A DNA stretch of 64,000 bases from Strongylocentrotus purpuratus (GCF_000002235.5 NW_022145609.1:37932130-37996129); one strand, 5' to 3'. Positions 45,001 through 53,110 are shown, counted from the first letter of the stretch. Notes: generated by a model not told the origin, from the letters alone. Numbers and translations: made by a program.

Positions 45001-46989
45001 ATATGAGCGGCAGTCTTTCGCTATAGAAATAGACTAACCACTTTACTTATAATATTGCTGTGTGCTGAAAGTGTTAGTGTCATATGCAATGTAACAAGCG
45101 GCAGTCTTTCGCTATAGAAATAGACTTCAGTTTTCGACTGTAAATCGTTTTATATATTTTACGCGAGATAGATTTTAGCTCGTTTGAATAAACGCCTTTA
45201 AAAAAGTAAACATATTGTTTCCAGTGTTTGATGTTTGATACGTCATATGATCATTTGACAATAATGATCAACATTATTGTGATGTCTTTTGTTAACAGAT
45301 GAAAGAGTAGTGGCTGAACCTTGAGAATATGGATAATTGTGCTGAAAGTGGACTTCATGCCAGCTCCTGTCATTTTGTGTCTACTTTGCAGACCAGCATG
45401 TTCTTTCAAAGTTAAATGATCAAGGGCTGGCAGATATTATGAGGAATACTGTGTTGAAAGTGCTTAATTTAGGTAGTAGATTTGTAAATGATAACAAAAA
45501 ATCAATCATGCAATGTAATCAATGCTTTCTTTTTTTATTAAGCTACATGCAAAATGGAAAGGCGACTGGGTACGTGCAGTAACATTATAGTACAAGTACC
45601 ATGGCAACCTAGGTACAGGAGAACAATGGTAACGAAAGGTGTGGGAGAACCATGGTACCGAAAACCATGGTCATAGTACCAAGAACCATGGTACCGAAAA
45701 CCATGGTCATAGTACCAAGAACCATGGTAACCATAGTACCGAGAACCATGGTACCGAAAACCATGGTACCGAGAACCATGGTAACCATGGTACCGAGAAC
45801 CATGGTAACCATGGTACCGAACACCATGTTAACACTGAACCATACTTCGGTGTTACCATGGTTTTCAGTACCATGGTTACCATGGTTCTTTGTCCAAATT
45901 ACCATCCACCATGAGAACCATGGTAACCATGGTACTGAAACCATGGTTTTTACATGGTACATTTTTGTAAGGGTAAGTTACAATGAAGGGGTCTGAACTT
46001 AGAATTTGGGTGCCCATACGTGTCCTGGGCACCTGAGCCCTGGATAAGGATACTGTTTCCATAAACAATAGAACGTGATATATTACTTGCCTAACAAAGC
46101 AAATGTTTGCTGTGTCCTCCATTACAATAAGAAAAGCAAAGGAAATAGGATGTCTAAAAAGACTTTCCTCGACTACCCAAATGACTGCTGGACATGTACA
46201 GGATCAACACTGGACACATGGCACAGAATGGACCGTGGAAGGAGGGTCCAATATACCGTAAATCTCCGTGTATAAGACGCACCCCTATTTTTTGGGCCAA
46301 GACTCCGTAGCCAGCAAGCCAGGTCCGTGATCAAAAACCCATGCGGGAAAGGACCTTCATTTTACTGCGAGGTGCAGTGGGAGGCGCCAATTTTTGCTTG
46401 TGAACTTGTCACAAATAATAGTAACAATGAAGTTATCACAATAATGAACATTTAGTAACAATGAAGTTATCACAATAAGGAACATTTAGTAACAATGAAG
46501 TTATCACAATAATGAACATTTCAATGTTCATTATTCTGATCATTAATTTTTAAAACTAAAGATGACAGGCAAATTTTTCTCCAAGTCCAAACAGAAATCC
46601 GGACATTCAGGTAGTGTTGTTCTAGTTTTCGAGTGGTATGACTGAGCTGGGGAACATTGCCAGGCACAGTGCCAGGTGGAGGGCATAAATCGAAACTTTA
46701 AAAAAAATTGGTAGTTTTTTTGTACCCGTGTACAAGACGCACCCCGACTTTCAAATTTTTTTGGGGGGCGGGAAAAAGTGTGTCTTATACACAGAGATTT
46801 ACGGTAATGCTGGTTCTGAATTTAAATTTTGATTTGAGAATTATCCAGAGAACATCCATCCCCCATGGATGACTTTTAAGGATAAATCTGATTTAATTTT
46901 CTTTTTACTTACTTGCGACTGATTCAGCATCATCATAGATGTCATCACAGTCCCCGGGTACTTCTTCCTCATCAGAGTCCATGGTCTCA
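24184..46989 (-). CDS. ADAP/FYB1-PRAM1-like adaptor, 3' part, 8 exons (gene span)
   Basis: Eight minus-strand exons join with matching phases into about 287 residues ending in a stop. In order: acidic segment with DDIYDDAES; a proline-rich stretch (LPVPALPPHP); PEIYDDVSA; DELYEALDV; about 65 residues of almost pure Glu/Lys helix ending EKDLKKRFN; one helically extended SH3-like domain (GEKIEILRKEGNPPGKWLAR, then GHYGYVDHQFVRLEEF); GEVYDDVM; a Lys/Pro linker; and C-terminal ENIYDAVN. From memory, vertebrate ADAP has the same order (YEDI motif, charged helix, IKKKFKLTG, hSH3 with GEQIEIIRITDNPEGKWLGR...GSYGYI, then EVYDDV), which is strong support for the family. In vertebrates these tyrosines, once phosphorylated, bind SH2 domains, and the protein links receptors to integrin/actin control. 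Whether that holds here is inference. Only one hSH3 is present, unlike ADAP's two; PRAM1 also has one. Upstream exons were not found. Confidence 0.85.
24417..24694 (+). mobile_element. MITE family D, copy 1 (complete)
   Basis: Termini GGGGAGTGTTTCACAAAGAC and GTCTTTGTGAAACACCCC are inverted, and inner arms GGCAGGCCATTCATGCCACT / AGTGGCATGAATGGCCTGCC are also perfectly inverted, so the element can form one long hairpin. Related copies lie at 2703, 29187 and 39572. Confidence 0.85.
24702..24870. mobile_element. Short hAT-like element remnant
   Basis: Left GGGGCGGATCTAAGGGG and right AGATCAGCCCCTGCC are degenerate inverted termini of the GGCGGATCC type. The interior is poly-C and T-rich with no gene. 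It lies 8 bp from MITE D1. Confidence 0.5.
27245..27646 (+). mobile_element. MITE family C, copy 1
   Basis: Left TTAAAGATGAAGTTGAGTTC and right GAACTCAACCTTCTCTTTAA are inverted termini. Inside are CACGTGGCGTAAAAAGCCG followed by a run of about 14 C. It is nearly identical to copy 2 at 28112. Confidence 0.88.
28112..28513 (+). mobile_element. MITE family C, copy 2
   Basis: Same structure and orientation as copy 1, 867 bp away. A C run of about 17 is again directly after ACACGTGGCGTAAAAA. The left and right termini are intact. Confidence 0.88.
28511..28700 (+). repeat. Interspersed repeat Z, copy 1
   Basis: Shares GGAGGGATTAGACC, CTCTCAATTAACATAAGAAA and GATCATGGGGGACCAA with the inverted copy at 50344-50530. 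It abuts the right end of MITE C2. Confidence 0.65.
29187..29454 (-). mobile_element. MITE family D, copy 3
   Basis: Starts GGGGAGTGTTTCACAAAGAT and ends GAGTCTTTTTGAAGCACCCC. The inner segment is inverted relative to copy 1 (CCTTCAATAATGAATTCTCA here), as expected if a foldback interior can flip. Confidence 0.75.
29684..29866. repeat. GA microsatellite
   Basis: (GA)n with GGA and GAAA interruptions. Both-strand open frames of R/E or S/L repeats here are artefacts. Confidence 0.95.
29974..30013. repeat. GA repeat followed by a G run
   Basis: About 11 GA units then about 14 G. A further G run of about 13 lies at 30235. Confidence 0.9.
30535..30735. repeat. CT-rich microsatellite
   Basis: TCTCTT, TCTAT and CCTCT units, with CCCTTCTCTTCTCTGTC appearing twice. 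Confidence 0.9.
31930..32660. repeat. Degenerate ~60 bp tandem repeats
   Basis: AACAGATAGAAAAGATAAGT, AAACCATGAAAAG, AGGAGCTGAGATATACATAC and CAACTTAACAGA recur several times between 32200 and 32610, with weaker matches from 31930. The region abuts FYB-like micro-exon g. Confidence 0.6.
32803..32844 (-). CDS. FYB-like micro-exon g (Lys/Pro linker)
   Basis: 42 bp with acceptor TTTCAATTTCTAG and donor GTGAGT. It encodes EEEKQTVKPIEPVK. Its length is a multiple of three and its phase fits both neighbours, so it could be skipped without changing frame. There is no family similarity of its own; support is splice sites and phase. Confidence 0.6.
32845..34750 (-). other. FYB-like intron f-g
   Basis: 1.9 kb. 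Contains MITE A copy 2 (33785-34184). The rest is AT-rich with no exon seen. Confidence 0.65.
33785..34184 (+). mobile_element. Foldback MITE family A, copy 2 (fullest)
   Basis: Left TAGAGTACCGAAGCTGTGAC then GTCATAAAAATCTATTTT; right arm AAATAGATTTTTGATAAC..TTTACCACTCTATA. The two ~200 bp halves are inverted copies meeting near 33985 in GCTCTGGCTTCTAATGGTTA then GGAGCCAGAAC. TGACGTCA is intact in the left arm. Confidence 0.88.
34751..34822 (-). CDS. FYB-like exon f (hSH3 end and EVYDDV)
   Basis: 72 bp; acceptor TTTGTTTTAG, donor GTAAGA. Across the splice it completes GHYGYVDHQFVRLEEFDAGE and then VYDDVM. The GYV strand closes the SH3 fold; the following EVYDDV is the same motif that follows the first hSH3 of vertebrate ADAP. 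Confidence 0.9.
34823..36045 (-). other. FYB-like intron e-f
   Basis: 1.2 kb. An imperfect inverted pair surrounds about 34985-35370: GTGTTCAATTATTGAAGACA at left against TTCAATACTTGAACACTG at right. A partial direct repeat lies at 35660-35940 (TTTTATTCCAGTAAATCTTG and TTGGAAAACCCCATTG, each twice). Confidence 0.6.
36046..36211 (-). CDS. FYB-like exon e (hSH3 core)
   Basis: 166 bp; acceptor CTTACATATAG, donor GTAAGT. It encodes LKGEINIIDEGIVLEAMDAE, then KYGLQCNIGEKIEILRKEGN and PPGKWLARNPVGH. The GE.IEI.R...NP.GKWL.R signature matches the helically extended SH3 domain of ADAP/FYB1. Confidence 0.9.
36331..36412 (+). mobile_element. MITE family B, copy 3 (right half)
   Basis: AAGAAAGATAACCGACAGTC then CTTTTCAGGAATCCCC and CTCTCTCACATGGTGCAAC matches the right arm of family B. 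It is followed, as in the other copies, by ATATCTACATCACCATGCAA. Confidence 0.7.
36930..37232 (+). pseudogene. LINE 3'-end fragment
   Basis: Translates to SGDRAFSHSGPSLWNKLPLS then IRNLTTLHAHLFLNSAI, the typical C-terminus of CR1/L2-type ORF2. It is followed by a 3' tail GATACCGGCGCTATATAAAT and an ATT microsatellite. Truncated at its 5' end, as is usual for LINE insertions. Confidence 0.75.
37432..37716 (+). mobile_element. Foldback MITE family B, copy 4 (complete, 285 bp)
   Basis: CAGTAGGCTTGCGGGTGCAC at the left and GTGCACCCGCAAGCCTACTG at the right are perfect inverted termini, flanked by TA. Inside are small hairpins: AGTCCTGAAAAGGACT twice and AGTTCTAAGGAGAACT. The open frame across its right half is not a gene. 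Confidence 0.9.
38304..38499 (-). CDS. FYB-like exon d (charged helix)
   Basis: 196 bp; acceptor ATTCTGTTACAG, donor GTAAGT. It encodes TAEAELEQEREEKKKQEEKR onward, about 65 residues of Glu/Lys/Arg/Gln with no helix breaker, ending EEKDLKKRFN. This corresponds to the charged helix that leads into the hSH3 domain of ADAP. The plus-strand Ser/Phe-rich frame at this place is its antisense shadow. Confidence 0.85.
38500..39002 (-). other. FYB-like intron c-d
   Basis: 0.5 kb AT-rich sequence with a T run then a G run at about 38829-38851. No other feature. Confidence 0.6.
39003..39052 (-). CDS. FYB-like exon c (ELYEAL motif)
   Basis: 50 bp; acceptor CCTTTTGACAG, donor GTATTG. It encodes DGESDELYEALDVDEE(R). 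It joins exon b at phase 0 and exon d at phase 2. Confidence 0.78.
39053..39896 (-). other. FYB-like intron b-c
   Basis: 0.84 kb containing divergent MITE D copy 4 (39572-39853) next to exon b. The rest has no recognised feature. Confidence 0.6.
39572..39853. mobile_element. MITE family D, copy 4 (divergent)
   Basis: Starts GGGGGGTATTTCACAAAGAT and ends AAGTGAAACACCCCC, with ATGGGAAGCC.. / GGCTTTCCAT inner arms. The interior differs strongly from copies 1-3. It ends about 45 bp from the donor of FYB-like exon b. Confidence 0.55.
39897..40108 (-). CDS. FYB-like exon b (proline-rich, EIYDDV)
   Basis: 212 bp; acceptor GATTCAAACAG, donor GTGAGT. It encodes LPVPALPPHPATPTLTVTGA, then Pro/Ser-rich sequence, ending GLEEPEIYDDVSA. 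The exon is strikingly GC-rich compared with its flanks. The proline stretch is a plausible SH3-ligand region, and the tyrosine sits in an acidic SH2-ligand-like context. Confidence 0.85.
42289..42306. repeat. Short interstitial telomere-like repeat
   Basis: Three consecutive CCCTAA units, preceded by the near-unit CCAAAC. A related CCCCAAA triplet lies at 20000-20022. Too short to indicate a fused telomere. Confidence 0.7.
42512..42909 (+). mobile_element. MITE family C, copy 5 (ACCAGT-terminus subtype)
   Basis: Left TTTAAAGATAAAGACCAGTT and right AACTGGTCTTTACCTTTAA are inverted. The left half matches copies 1-3 (GGTTCTGGAATCATCAAAAT and onward); the right half matches copy 4 in complement. 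The C run is absent. Confidence 0.82.
43029..45973. mobile_element. 2.9 kb TA-flanked inverted-repeat element with ACCATGGT clusters
   Basis: The left end CCCTTATAAAAAAGTACCAT and right end (complement) CCCTTACAAAAATGTACCAT are inverted with 2 mismatches in 20, each bordered by TA (43027-43028, 45974-45975). The first ~350 bp and last ~370 bp hold many copies of the palindrome ACCATGGT, some extended to GTTACCATGGTAAC. The left cluster includes a 123 bp tandem duplication (43091 and 43214). The interior (43390-45590) has no frame longer than 100 codons and no recognisable transposase, so it looks non-autonomous. Internal repeats: CGACGTCGAACT near 44645 and 44782, and GCGGCAGTCTTTCGCTATAG at 45007 and 45099. 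Confidence 0.7.
46253..46806. mobile_element. MITE with TACCGTAAATCTC termini
   Basis: Left TACCGTAAATCTCCGTGTAT then AAGACGCACCCC; right end complement TACCGTAAATCTCTGTGTAT then AAGACACAC. It also has a second internal AAGACGCACCCC near 46734 and a 34 bp tandem triplication at 46421-46523 (AGTAACAATGAAGTTATCAC and onward). Confidence 0.82.
46913..46989 (-). CDS. FYB-like exon a (DDIYDDAES motif)
   Basis: 77 bp; acceptor CCATACAG, donor GTAAGT. It encodes ETMDSDEEEVPGDCDDIYDD then AESVA. It has an acidic tyrosine motif of the YDDx type. The acceptor is preceded (on the minus strand) by about 590 bp of CT-rich microsatellite. Its 5' phase requires an earlier exon, so the gene continues to the right. 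Confidence 0.8.
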
Positions 46990-46994
46990 CTGTA

Positions 46995-47052
46995 TGGGAG
47001 ACAGAGAGGGAGACAGAGAGAGGGGAGAGAGAGAGGGAGAGAGAGGGGGGAT

Positions 47053-47083
<31 letters not shown>

Positions 47084-47575
47084 AGGGGAGAGAGAGAGAA
47101 AGATAGAGAGAGAGGAGGAAGGGGAGGGAGAAAGACAGAGATTGGGAGATGAGTTAGAGACAGATAGATAGATAGAGGGATAACAAGTGGTTGGAAAGGA
47201 AGATGTGAGAGATGAATGGACAGAGAAGGAAGAGAAGAAAGAGGGATAAAATGAGAGATAGATGGAGGAGGAAGAGAGAGAGAGAGATAGATAGAGGGAG
47301 GGAGAGAGAGAGAGGAGGAAGGGGAGGGAGAAAGACAAAGAGATTGGGAGATGAGTTAGAGACAGATAGATAGATAGATAAAGGGATTACAAGTGGTTGG
47401 AAAGGAGGATGTGAGAGATGAATGGACAGAGAAGGAAGAGAAGAAAGAGGGATAAAATGAGAGATAGATGGAGGAAGAGAGAGAGAGAGAGAGAGAGAGG
47501 TATAAAGAGAATAGTACAGAGAAAAAAATAAGAAAGTGATAGACGCCTCAAACAAAGAGAGAGAGAGAGAGATAG
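46995..47575. repeat. GA-rich region with a ~203 bp two-copy tandem repeat
   Basis: (GA)n mixed with GGA and GATA. The block with GGGAGATGAGTTAGAGACAG and AGTGGTTGGAAAGGA is present at about 47105-47270 and again about 203 bp later. On the minus strand it is the pyrimidine tract upstream of FYB-like exon a. Confidence 0.9.
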
Positions 47576-47712
47576 AGTAAAAGAGTGAAAGAAAAAGAAG
47601 GGGGATGGAAAAAAGGAAGAAAGAAGATAAAATTAAAGTTAAAAGGATCGTTTAGCAATGTTAAATCTGAGATACACGGCCCTACATGTTATCAGTTTCT
47701 GTGATATGGTGT

Positions 47713-48317
47713 ATTATTAACCGTATCAGACATCTGAGCAGGGCAATTTTTAAATATTATTGCCCTCAAGGTTTGATGGATAAGTCAACAAAATTACAAT
47801 AAGTTAGTCCGCTCAGAAAAGTCAATGGGATTTTGTGTGTAATTTGGCGGGCAATATAGGTTATACAGTAAACCAATGCGCAAATATTTTAGCCCGCTCA
47901 GAACAGTCAATGGGATTTGTGTGTAATTTGGCGGGCAATATAGGTTATACAGTAAGTCAATGGACAAATATTTTAGCCCGCTCTGAAAAGTCAATGGCAA
48001 AGTGCGTGTTAAACTAGTGAGCAATAATATAGTGCCAGTTGTAATGTACATCGCGCATCAGCTATTGTAATTTACATCGCGCATCGTGTATAAGAAAATG
48101 CGCACTTTGCGCGAACTCTATTGTGACGAAACAATCACACCCTAAGCAAACTGTTTGCAGTGTATCGAAAATCTGTCAAACACTGGATGAACAGTGCTGG
48201 TTTGACAATGTTTTTGCAACTTCTAATGCTAGGAAACCCTGTGTAGCCTACATAATTTAAGAGTATAAGATAGTAAGAGTTTCTTGTTTGCTCTAGATGT
48301 CTGATGTGGTTAATAAT
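47713..48317. mobile_element. Inverted-repeat element with internal ~97 bp tandem repeat
   Basis: The left terminus ATTATTAACCGTATCAGACA then TCT is matched by the inverted right end AGATGTCTGATGTGGTTAATAAT. Inside, GTCAATGGGATTTTGTGTGT, AATTTGGCGGGCAATATAGG and CAAATATTTTAGCCCGCTC repeat about 2.5 times (47800-48000). ACATCGCGCATC occurs twice near 48050. Confidence 0.75.
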
Positions 48318-48424
48318 AGTAATATTGACTGCCTAATTCAGGGCAATACGACTTGTCATATATCACCCTCACCTTCGGTTCGGGCGATATATGTCGTATT
48401 GCCCAGAAGGCAGTCAATATTACT
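48318..48424. repeat. 107 bp near-perfect palindrome
   Basis: AGTAATATTGACTGCC at the left pairs with GGCAGTCAATATTACT at the right, then GGGCAATACGAC with GTCGTATTGCCC, and CATATATC.CCC with GGG.GATATATG. The loop is about 13 bases. It directly abuts the 47713-48317 element. Confidence 0.85.
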
Positions 48425-48879
48425 TAAATATTGAAGCCCTAAAAAAATTGCGCTTCAAAATTATCAAGAAGTGCCTCAAAAAAGTAAAAAATTTTGAGTG
48501 ACCGGTTTTACCATACTCGTTTTCCCCAATAGACTGTAGTGTTACGAAAACCGTCAGGCGAACGGTTTTCAAAATTTGTAATTCCAATCCTAAATATCTT
48601 GATAATCAGACAGGCGATCGGCTTGTAAAAGTCATGGGGTTCCTGACTGACCTAAAGGTTTATAATTATCATTGCATCATGAGCTAAATCCAGAATTTTA
48701 TTTCAGAATCTGTGACAAAGTTACCGGATCCCTTTAATGCTTTGAGGGCGAAACAATTTCATAAAAAAATATATCACTATCACATATACCACATCACAGG
48801 AATAGATCTTTTGGGTGTCATGGCATGGCCGGGTTAATATCAACAAATAGTGATAATATATAAGCTGCATCCTTCATCT

Positions 48880-48990
48880 ACAATAAATTCATCTTATCTC
48901 AGTCAATAAAAGTACAAACAAGTTTCTGTATAGATGCTGCTTGTAAGTGTTGGCTTGCATGGTGATGTAGATATTATACAGTAGGTTTCT
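48880..48990. repeat. Repeat flanking MITE family B (inverted copy)
   Basis: GCTGCTTGTAAGTGTTGGCT then TGCATGGTGATGTAGATAT is the complement of sequence that directly follows MITE B copies at 2260, 36413 and 37717. It is followed here by TACAGTAGG, the first bases of the MITE, then diverges. Confidence 0.65.
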
Positions 48991-49747
48991 GTATGTCTCA
49001 AAAGGCGATTGAAAGCAATGTGAAGGAGACATATGGCAAGGATTCTCAAGTGGAGATTTGAACATTACAAAATCACACACTCTAGAAACATTTAATGATA
49101 ACAAAACAAAACACAACTACATTACTGGTACATGATAAGACAATGCACATGCATGTCTGTATCGAAACTACAAAAGAAATCATCCATTTGAAGCCAGTAT
49201 AGTGTTCAACTCAGATCATTTTACGTGTAGTTAAGATCTTTTGGGCTCATACCAGATCAAATCTATCATAAACATCCACTTCTGTACACAGGAAATGTTA
49301 GATTCGATCCTTAAAAACATTTAAAGTGGTTCAAGTTTTAGTTTCACATTAATTTGAAGCAGAAATGCATGGCAATTAGGGCAATATTGCATTTGTAGCA
49401 AGCATTGGTCATTAATGGACACAAATCATTCATCTGATTTGATTCAAATAAAAATTGTCACTGCTATAAAAAGCACCAAAGTGTGACTTCATACTGGCCT
49501 AATTGTCTAGGTTGCTGGTTGCGAACAATTTCATGCCAACGCTCAATTTACCCTGCTCCAGCCCGTTGTTTGACTGATTTTGGGGTAAACCTCAAGCGCA
49601 GGCTCTGTTGTTTGAAACCAGTAACCTGGACGACGAGCAAATATGATGTTTAAGCGCTTCAGTTCTCTATATATAACCTGTAGCAGTATCAATTTGAATT
49701 CATTTTCATGCCAGTTACGCCTGTCAAACCTGTCATAGAGCTGCACC

Positions 49748-50082
49748 TATAGAGTACCGAAGCTGTGACATCATAAAAATCTATTTTTGGAATTTCTTAA
49801 TTTTTTCTCCATTTTCTGAAAGAGCATCAAAATAATATCCAAATGTCAGAAACCAATTGAATATGTTAAGTAATGTTATGAACCAGAGCAATATAACACT
49901 GTGTTCCTATATAGGAAATCTATTTATTCAGATGATCATATCTCAGCCAATACTTAACATATTCATTGTTTTTTTACCTTTGGACATTACTTTTGACGCT
50001 CTTTCTGAAAATGAAGACAAAATTGAGAAATTCCAAAAATTGATTTTTTTTTTTTGACGAGGTCACACTTTACCACTCTATA
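49748..50082 (+). mobile_element. Foldback MITE family A, copy 3
   Basis: Left TATAGAGTACCGAAGCTGTG then ACATCATAAAAATCTATTTT; right ends TTACCACTCTATA. The TGACGTCA of other copies is mutated in both arms (TGACATCA and GACGAGGTCA). Confidence 0.87.
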
Positions 50083-50343
50083 GCTCACTATCAAACGCCT
50101 AGCCTACAAGTATGCATCAGTGTGATGACTACTTTTTCATTAATGCAAACAAAATAGGGGGGGGGGGTTGCAATAGAAACATTTTCTCATAGCAATTCTT
50201 ATTCCAAATTCTCTTTTTCCTCTTGAGAATCTAAAATTGTTCACAATCCCTTTTCCCCACTTCATAAATTAGTTAAAATCCTCACCATGACTCTGGAATC
50301 TGGATACACAAATTGATGGAAAAGGGGCACTAGATATAGGCAC

Positions 50344-50530
50344 AGCATTTTAAGATGTCTTAAAGCCAATCTGTAATACTTGTAGCTACAGCAAACAATG
50401 TCTAAGCAGTACCTGTTGGTCCCCCATGATCCCCTTTTTCTTATGTTAATTGAGAGCTGATTTGATGAGATGACCACCTGTCAGTGACCACGCAGGGAGG
50501 TCTAATCCCTCCTGCTCAAACTAGTGCAGA
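50344..50530 (-). repeat. Interspersed repeat Z, copy 2
   Basis: Complement of 28511-28700, sharing TTTCTTATGTTAATTGAGAG and GGTCCCCCATGATC. The open frame crossing it is a chance frame. Confidence 0.65.
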
Positions 50531-52624
50531 TAGGCTGTAATAAGGTTTTTACATCAAAATGCTTATCAATCAACATCTGAAATATCAAACTAATCAGAGA
50601 GTTAGATATTTCTTCAAAGAAGAATTAATCATTAGAAAATCAAGTTTTCAATTGTAAATAACACTGGTAAACAGAATGCCATGGGGAACCTAACAACTTT
50701 TTTCAACTGAGCAATGAGTAAACTTCCATTTGAAACATGGGGTAACTTTTGAGATTTATCATTAAGTGTTGAATGTTTTTCTTAGCACATCATAGTACAT
50801 TCATACATGTATGTACTCAAAAAATTCTAAAGTTCCTTCTAAAAATAAATACAAGTGACACCTCCTCCTCCTCATTGTAGCCCTCACATCATGCAGAGAT
50901 ACACATCAGAATGACTCGTGGAAACGATGAATCGCTTGCTTGCTGTGCCAGCTTGTCAACGATTTCAGTGACCTTAGGGGCAAACTTTCATTTCCCCTCT
51001 CCATAAGTTCTGTTTTGATAACCATTGCATGTATCCAGACATAGGAAAAAGAGAATATTTGTTCAAACATTGAAAACATAAAGTCTGGCTGCTCTGGCAT
51101 CTTTGCAATGTCGCATGTTTTTTCCTGCACTTGAAGTTAATTTCCAAGCCGTCTGATCCCTGTTCATATTTGGGACTTGAAGGAATATTGTATTTGAACT
51201 CTCCTTTTTATTGTTTATTATATTGTGATGCACTAAGGGTGCACTCATTCATCCCTGTGGCTTTTACAGATGCACCTTTTTGGATTTAATCATGTCTTTC
51301 TTTTCTTTTTCTTTTTTTCCCCAATGTATATATATATATATTTCAATGTATTTTTCTTTGCCTAAGTTTTACAACAATGTATAATGTCATTTTCACTGTG
51401 ATTGGAATCAAATAAAGTTCAATTTAGTTCAATTCAATTCCTTGATACAGATGAAAACTTTTTTAAAAACTTAAACTGATGTTACACTCATATTCAAGTA
51501 CTTATCAAAGTAAATAATATTCCTACATGAACATGTTTACTCACATTCTGTATTTTTTTTCAACATTGTTTGTTTCGGTCATGATTTGTCCTGCTTCTTC
51601 CTTCTTCCCCTTTTCCTTCTTATCTGTTTTACTTCTCCTTGTTCGTTTCGTGGTTGTTTGTTGTTGCTGTAATATTGGCTTGTGTTTTCTTCGTAGGCAA
51701 AATTTGAAACAATTATATTTTTTCTGGGGGATCCACAAACTACAAGCACTGCTTTTTAGTGGATCCCCCCATTTCCTCTGAAATTAAGAATTTCTTGCAA
51801 TAATTTTATTATGTGCAAAGTGTATTCGTATAGTTTCCAGAAAAAATGAATTATGTATGAACAAAAATGTAATATCTTTGTTTACCTTTCTGTTGGAAAT
51901 GAAATAAATATGAATATGAATATATAAACATCTATTTTACAGTCTCTTGACTGAATTATTCTCCTTTGTCAAGTTGCTATAAGACACACAATGATGTGGG
52001 GAATCTGTGGACGAGTCAAACTAATGCCTATGCTACTTTTAATACTTCATTTAAATGAAGCTGATCAACACCATCACAATCAAGACTTCAACTATCCAGA
52101 GAAAACTTTTTAATCATGTTTTGTTCACGTTCAAGTGGTTCAACTAACAACAAATAGAGTTTAAAAGTAGCATCCAACTTAATTCTAAATACATAAACCC
52201 ATTTGAATTTTAGCAAGACATGTTTTTTTTCCCCAAATCTAAGTAACAATTATATTTTAAAATTGTGCATATAGTGTTGTGTAAACTCCCTACAACATTG
52301 TAAGAGTGAAGAAAGAAATGACACTGCATGACATTTGCAAAATAAGAGGAGCCCATGCATCCTAAGAGCCCTCTAAGTTCTAAGTATAGGAATGAGCTAC
52401 AGGCTATAGATTGAATGAAACATGTGACGTACGGAACCAACCCCAGCGGACTCCTGTGCGGAAATACAACAAATTACCAGATAATGGATGAAAATTAGTT
52501 CCAATCAAATGTTTGCAGGATGTTATTTCTGCATTTTCTACGGCTGAGACAATGGGGCAACAAACAAATTAATAATCAATTGGTGGGGTGGGGATTGTTC
52601 ACCTGGGACTACCTGCCCCAAGTC

Positions 52625-52675
52625 CAGACAGACAGACAGACAGACTATATGAGAGGGCAGACAGACTATAAGAGG
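52625..52675. repeat. GACA/CAGACAGACTATA repeats
   Basis: Five CAGA units, then AGACTATATGAGAGGGCAGA and its near-copy with CTATAAGAGGGCA. Confidence 0.85.
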
Positions 52676-53110
52676 GCAAAATGTGCTCTACCCCAGACAG
52701 GAAATGCAACCAAATAATTGTTGTCCCTTGTTTTTCAAAAACATATTCATAAATTCATAGAAAAGCCAAGGGAGTTGGAACTTGCTTGAATGTTAATTTT
52801 TATAATGCAACAAAGGACTTAGCTCTACTAGTCCACCTTTATTCCTGATTTACGAAGAACACACACACGAAAAAAAGGACAATTTTGGAAGGGGTAAGAA
52901 TAATTGAGTTGCTACCGGTAACCGCATGTATCAATTCAAAGAATAACATGAGCAATTTTTCATTTTTGATGATTTGTGTGTACTTTGTTACAAATGTACT
53001 CAGAAATTTATTGTCTTTCTGATCCTGATCCAACTTTTTAGAATATGTTTCATTGATTTGTAGGCTTCTAATGAAAACAAATTGTATTCATTTGGAATTT
53101 TGTCCTCTCT

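Larger units (their letters stand above)
40109..46912 (-). other. FYB-like intron a-b (6.8 kb)
   Basis: Contains an A run (40384), a hAT-like right terminus at about 40965-41005 (CTAGATCTGCTCCTGG), a G run (41740), a short telomere-like run (42289-42306), MITE C5, the 2.9 kb TA-flanked element and the CCGTAAATC MITE. No exon was supported. Confidence 0.65.

Noticed and set aside
45609..45996. Long open frames on both strands reading repeated NHGTE or MVLGT
   Set aside because: They are translations of the ACCATGGT repeat cluster, open on both strands because of the palindrome.
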